Positions 60,782 through 64,000 of a stretch of DNA of 64,000 bases are shown one piece after another. The notes under the pieces were generated by a model. It ran no database searches and was not told the origin of the DNA. It was given only the letters and a program-made list of their open reading frames with translations. Source of the DNA: an uncultured Thermoanaerobaculia bacterium. GTDB taxonomy: Bacteria; Acidobacteriota; Thermoanaerobaculia; Multivoradales; Multivoraceae. Position 1 is the first letter of the stretch; the number at the start of each line of letters is the position of its first letter. The position numbers and the translations under genes are program-made. Location of the stretch: contig OX638294.1 in the NCBI GenBank assembly GCA_951812325.1, forward strand, positions 1,074,527 through 1,138,526, read 5' to 3'.

Positions 60782-60800
60782 AACCACGCTTCGCACCGCG
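60769..60800 (+). repeat. 32-bp remnant identical to the 5' end of the CHY zinc-finger gene
   Basis: These bases repeat 47669-47700 almost exactly, which encode the first residues (RSVVSGRPEV) of the CHY protein on the opposite strand. Here it directly follows the PQQ-protein fragment, in the same relative order and orientation as the intact genes. 60801-60932 shows no gene apart from the CoA-transferase ribosome binding site AGGAGG at 60921. Confidence 0.85.
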
Positions 60801-60932
60801 AGGTCGAAGCGACTTCCGATCTGCATGCGTTACCCCTCTTCGAGATTCCGCCGGCGCCTGTCGCCGGCGCCGCGACTGTCCACCCGGAACGGGTTATCGT
60901 TGCGCCCGCAACGCACAGCCAGGAGGCCACTC

Positions 60933-62249
60933 ATGCCAGCACTCGACGGTCTGCGCATTCTCGATCTGACGCAGTACGAAGCCGGGACTTCTTGCACCCA
61001 GGCGCTCGCGTGGCTGGGCGCGGACGTGGTCAAGGTGGAGCGTCCGGGGACCGGGGACCCGGGGCGCGGTCTCGCGGGCGGGCGGACCACGGACGACTCC
61101 GAGTACTTCATCAACTGGAACAGCAACAAGCGCAGCATCGCGATCAACCTCGCCTCCGGGGAAGGCCGCGATCTGCTGCTGAAGCTGGCGCCCCGATTCG
61201 ACATCCTGGTCGAGAACTTCGGACCCGGCGTGGTCGAGAAGCTGCGCCTCGACCACGACTCGATCCGCGAAGTCCACCCCGAGGTCATCTACGGCCGGAT
61301 CAAGGGCTTCGGCGACCGCGGGCCCTACAGCAACTACAAGTGCTTCGACCCGGTGGCCCAGGCCGCCGGCGGTGCGATGTCGATCACCGGCCAGTCCGAC
61401 GGGCCGCCGCTCCGCCCGGGCACGACGATCGGCGACTGCGGCACCGGCGTCCTGATGGCGCTGGCGCTATGCGCGGCTCACGCCAACAAGCTGCGCACCG
61501 GCAAGGGACAACTGGTCGAGATGTCGATGCAGGAGGGAGTCACCTGGTTCATGCGCACAGCGGTCGCGATGGGCGGAGAGGGCGGCGCCAGGGCGGCCCC
61601 GCGCAGCGGCACCGGACGCGGGGCGATGATGAACCTCTACCCCTGCCAGCCGTTCGGCCCCAACGACTACGTCTACCTGCTCGTGGTCACGAACCGGATG
61701 TGGAAGGCGCTGTGCGGCGCCATCGGCCGCGAAGACCTGCTTGAGGATCCGCGCTACGAGACGCCCGGTGGACGCCTCGACCACGGCGACGACCTGACGG
61801 AGGTCATTTCCGAGTGGACAGCGCGCCGCACGAAACGGGAGGCGATGGCCATTCTCGGCGACGCCGGCGTGCCGGCCAGCGCCGTCCTCGACACCGTCGA
61901 CCTGTTTGCGGATCCCCACCTCGAGGAACGCGGGTTCGTCCACACCGTCGACCATGAGGTCAGGGGTCCGGTCCGCCTGCTCGGATCGCCGATGAACCTC
62001 AGCGACAGCCGGGTCGAGATCAAGGCGGCGCCGCTCCTGGGCCGCCACACGGACAGCGTCCTGGCCGACGAACTGGACCTCTCCCAACCTGAGATCGACC
62101 GGCTGCGCGCGGACGGTGTGCTGGGCGCTCTGCCCACCCCGGGGCGCCCAAGGCCAGGAGAAAGCGACATGACGACGAGGAAACACGCAGGAGCAGGGAC
62201 ATCACGGCCGTCCACTCCCCACGCCGACGGCCAGGAGACGACGACATGA
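60933..62249 (+). CDS. Class III (formyl-CoA:oxalate-type) CoA-transferase
   Basis: A 438-residue CaiB/BaiF family CoA-transferase. ATG 60933 is preceded by AGGAGG at suitable spacing. The catalytic aspartate is Asp168 in PGTTIGDCGTGVLMALALCA, equivalent to Asp169 of formyl-CoA transferase. Other family elements: LRILDLTQYEAGTSCTQALA, GADVVKVERPGTGDPGRGLA, FDILVENFGPGVVEKLRLDH, YGRIKGFGDRGPYSNYK. The last ~15 residues are Arg/Thr-rich. Coupled to the TPP-lyase gene by ATGA, together resembling the formyl-CoA transferase/oxalyl-CoA decarboxylase pair; the acid substrate is not certain. Confidence 0.9.
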   Translation: MPALDGLRILDLTQYEAGTSCTQALAWLGADVVKVERPGTGDPGRGLAGGRTTDDSEYFINWNSNKRSIAINLASGEGRDLLLKLAPRFDILVENFGPGVVEKLRLDHDSIREVHPEVIYGRIKGFGDRGPYSNYKCFDPVAQAAGGAMSITGQSDGPPLRPGTTIGDCGTGVLMALALCAAHANKLRTGKGQLVEMSMQEGVTWFMRTAVAMGGEGGARAAPRSGTGRGAMMNLYPCQPFGPNDYVYLLVVTNRMWKALCGAIGREDLLEDPRYETPGGRLDHGDDLTEVISEWTARRTKREAMAILGDAGVPASAVLDTVDLFADPHLEERGFVHTVDHEVRGPVRLLGSPMNLSDSRVEIKAAPLLGRHTDSVLADELDLSQPEIDRLRADGVLGALPTPGRPRPGESDMTTRKHAGAGTSRPSTPHADGQETTT

Positions 62250-63898
62250 CCCTGACCGGAGACGCCCTGATCGCCCGCAGCCTGAAGCAGCAGGGTGTCG
62301 ACTACATGTTCGGCATCGTCGGTTTCCCCGTCTACGGGGTAGCCCACGCCGCACAACAGGCGGGAATCCAGTACTACGGCTTCCGCAACGAGCAGGCGGC
62401 AAGCTACGCCGCCGGCGCGGTTGGCTACCTGACCGGCCGACCCGGGGCCTGCCTCGGCGTGTCGGGCCCCGGCATGGTGCATGGCATCGCGGGTCTCGCC
62501 AACGCGGAGAAGAACTGCTGGCCGATGGTCCTGCTCGGCGGCGCGAACGACCGCTACCAGAACGGCCAGGGCGCGTTCCAGGAGTGCCCGCAGGTCGAGG
62601 CGGCGCGCCCGTTCTCGAAGTACTCGGCGGAAATCGACGCCGCTCACCGGGCGCCTTTCTACGTGGAGCAGGCGGTCCGCACCTCGATCTACGGTCGTCC
62701 GGGCGCCGCCTACCTGAACCTGACGAACGACGTGCTGACCGCGAAGGTCGACGAAGAAGACGTCGAGTTTCCGCCCCGCTGTCCGGAACCGCCGACCAGT
62801 CTGGCCGACCCGCGGGAAGTCGAGCGCGCCGTGGCGGTCCTGCGCGAAGCGAAGAACCCGCTGGTCATCGTCGGCAAGGGCGCGGCCTACGCCCGCGCCG
62901 AGAGCGAAGTGCGCCGTTTCGTCCAGCGCACGAACCTGCCCGTGCTGCCGACGCCGATGGGCAAGGGCGTCGTCTCCGACGACGACCCCCACCTGGTGGC
63001 CCCGGCGCGCTCTTTCGCGCTCCAGAACGCCGACGCGATCCTGCTGATCGGCGCCCGGTTGAACTGGATCCTCCACTTCGGGCTGCCGCCCCGCTTCAGG
63101 AAGGGCGTCCGGGTGCTCCAGATCGACCTCAACGCGGAGGAAATCGGCACGAACGTCCCGACCGAGGTCGGCATGGTCGGCGACGCGCGGGCGGTGACCG
63201 CGCAATTGAACCAGGCCCTCGACGCGGAACCCTTCACGCTCGCGGCCGACAACGAATGGCTGACCGGGCTGCGCGAGAGCGCAACCCGGAACCAGGCCGC
63301 GGTCCAGGCGATGCTCGAGGACGACAGCGAGCCGATGGGCTACTACCGGGCCCTGCGGGAGATCGCCGACCGCCTGGAGCCGCAGGACATGCTGGTCGCC
63401 GAGGGCGCCAACACGATGGACATCTCGCGCACCGTGCTGCCGAACATGGAACCGCGCAAGCGGCTCGACGCCGGCACCTTCGGCACGATGGGCGTCGGCA
63501 CGGGGCTCGCGATCGCGGCGGCCGTGGTCCATCCGGACCGGCGCACGATCTGCGTCCAGGGCGACTCGGCGTTCGGCTTCTCCGGCATGGAGGTCGAAGT
63601 CGCGTGCCGCTACAACATGCCGATCACCTTCGTCGTGATCAACAACAACGGCATCGGCGGCGGCGTCAGCGAGTACCTCCCCGGCAAGCCGCTGCCGCCG
63701 TCGACCTACACCCTGGGCGCCCGCTACGAGCGCGTGATCGAGGCCTTCGGCGGCAAGGGCTACCTGGTCGAGAAGGTGGCCGACCTCGGACCGACGCTCG
63801 ATGCGGCGCTCGCCTCCGACCGGCCAGCGCTGGTCAACGTGCTGATCGACCCGAAGGCGCAGCGCAAGCCGCAGAAGTTCGCCTGGCTCACCCGCTGA
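62246..63898 (+). CDS. 2-hydroxyacyl-CoA lyase / oxalyl-CoA decarboxylase (TPP-dependent)
   Basis: A 550-residue thiamine-diphosphate enzyme. Glu49 in YGFRNEQAASYAAGAVGYLT activates the cofactor; NWILHFGLPPRFRKGVRVLQ lies in the FAD/ADP-binding-like middle domain; GDSAFGFSGMEVEVACRYNM followed by PITFVVINNNG (439-469) is the metal-TPP site. The closing RKPQKFAWLTR and the RYQNGQGAFQECPQVEAARP stretch are closer to human HACL1-type 2-hydroxyacyl-CoA lyases than to classical oxalyl-CoA decarboxylase, from memory of those sequences. Activity is thus C1 cleavage of a 2-hydroxyacyl-CoA to formyl-CoA, or oxalyl-CoA decarboxylation. It is coupled to a CoA-transferase that could recycle formyl-CoA. 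Confidence 0.9.
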   Translation: MTLTGDALIARSLKQQGVDYMFGIVGFPVYGVAHAAQQAGIQYYGFRNEQAASYAAGAVGYLTGRPGACLGVSGPGMVHGIAGLANAEKNCWPMVLLGGANDRYQNGQGAFQECPQVEAARPFSKYSAEIDAAHRAPFYVEQAVRTSIYGRPGAAYLNLTNDVLTAKVDEEDVEFPPRCPEPPTSLADPREVERAVAVLREAKNPLVIVGKGAAYARAESEVRRFVQRTNLPVLPTPMGKGVVSDDDPHLVAPARSFALQNADAILLIGARLNWILHFGLPPRFRKGVRVLQIDLNAEEIGTNVPTEVGMVGDARAVTAQLNQALDAEPFTLAADNEWLTGLRESATRNQAAVQAMLEDDSEPMGYYRALREIADRLEPQDMLVAEGANTMDISRTVLPNMEPRKRLDAGTFGTMGVGTGLAIAAAVVHPDRRTICVQGDSAFGFSGMEVEVACRYNMPITFVVINNNGIGGGVSEYLPGKPLPPSTYTLGARYERVIEAFGGKGYLVEKVADLGPTLDAALASDRPALVNVLIDPKAQRKPQKFAWLTR

Positions 63899-63952
63899 CG
63901 CGCGGGCGCCGAAGCCGCAGTTCAGAGCAATCAAGCTGGAGAGGTCCAACCC

Positions 63953-64000
63953 GTGGGCATCAAGATCGGCGACGTGTCGATTACCCCGATCATCGAGATC
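63953..64000 (+). CDS. Start of a gene, probably MBL-fold metallo-hydrolase (3' end outside window)
   Basis: Sixteen codons beginning with GTG at 63953 (MGIKIGDVSITPIIEI), after GGAGAGG in good spacing. The opening strand resembles MBL-fold metallo-hydrolases that start with a G-x-V-x-I-x-x-I-x-E pattern. It follows the TPP lyase by 54 bp on the same strand and may belong to that operon. Too short for a firm call. Confidence 0.45.
   Translation, partial: MGIKIGDVSITPIIEI

Noticed and set aside
61754..63949. 731-residue minus frame opposite the CoA-transferase and TPP lyase
   Set aside because: His/Arg/Val-rich shadow with no recognisable domain, opposite two well-supported genes.

Overview
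This is a GC-rich chromosomal window from a free-living or host-associated, secretion-rich bacterium. The gene content fits Acidobacteriota (Thermoanaerobaculia/Vicinamibacteria-like) best: paired DUF1592/DUF1552 proteins, a DUF5916 carbohydrate-binding-9 protein, giant secreted carboxypeptidase-regulatory-like proteins, BlaI/BlaR1 regulation and many GTG starts. That placement is inferred from gene content only; a planctomycete- or myxococcote-like lineage cannot be excluded. No rRNA, tRNA, CRISPR array, prophage or replication origin was recognised.

Layout. 1-1 kb: C-terminal part of a large helicase-like protein. 1-9.4 kb: BlaI-BlaR1-LuxR regulatory operon (palindromic candidate operator), then a 1086-residue multi-beta-domain secreted protein, a 535-residue secreted protein and a frameshifted small secreted peptide. 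9.6-12.4 kb: gene fragments, a VOC protein and a haloalkane dehalogenase. 12.4-19.7 kb: NatAB-type ABC exporter, LemA/M48 protease pair, DUF5916 protein. 19.8-27.5 kb: amidohydrolase lipoprotein, IS3 relic, a second giant secreted protein (1247 residues), and a 95-residue Cys-rich secreted peptide gene cut in two by a complete ISNCY-like insertion sequence. 27.6-29.3 kb: internally deleted transposase, VapBC, TonB-receptor fragment. 29.3-41.2 kb: exopolysaccharide locus (flippase, polymerase, chain-length protein, phosphoglycosyltransferase, two glycosyltransferases, GDP-mannose-3,5-epimerase-like enzyme, sulfotransferase, sugar-dehydrogenase-like lipoprotein). 41.2-47.7 kb: DUF1684, PQQ-propeller protein, Rieske protein, two amidohydrolases, CHY zinc finger. 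48.2-57.7 kb: five co-oriented genes, two DUF1592/DUF1552 pairs around an ankyrin protein. 57.8-64 kb: remnants, two acyl-CoA dehydrogenases, a class III CoA-transferase, a 2-hydroxyacyl-CoA lyase/oxalyl-CoA decarboxylase and the start of a further gene.

The most striking property is in the spaces between genes. They are built from truncated copies of genes that are intact elsewhere in the window (flippase, helicase, dehalogenase, acyl-CoA dehydrogenase, DUF1684, PQQ protein, CHY protein) and from several families of short interspersed, often palindromic, repeats. The 41-47.7 kb and 57.8-60.8 kb regions look like two copies of one ancestral block that lost genes reciprocally. Two modules that couple a small secreted peptide gene to a giant secreted carboxypeptidase-regulatory-like protein are the best candidates for an undescribed cell-surface system.
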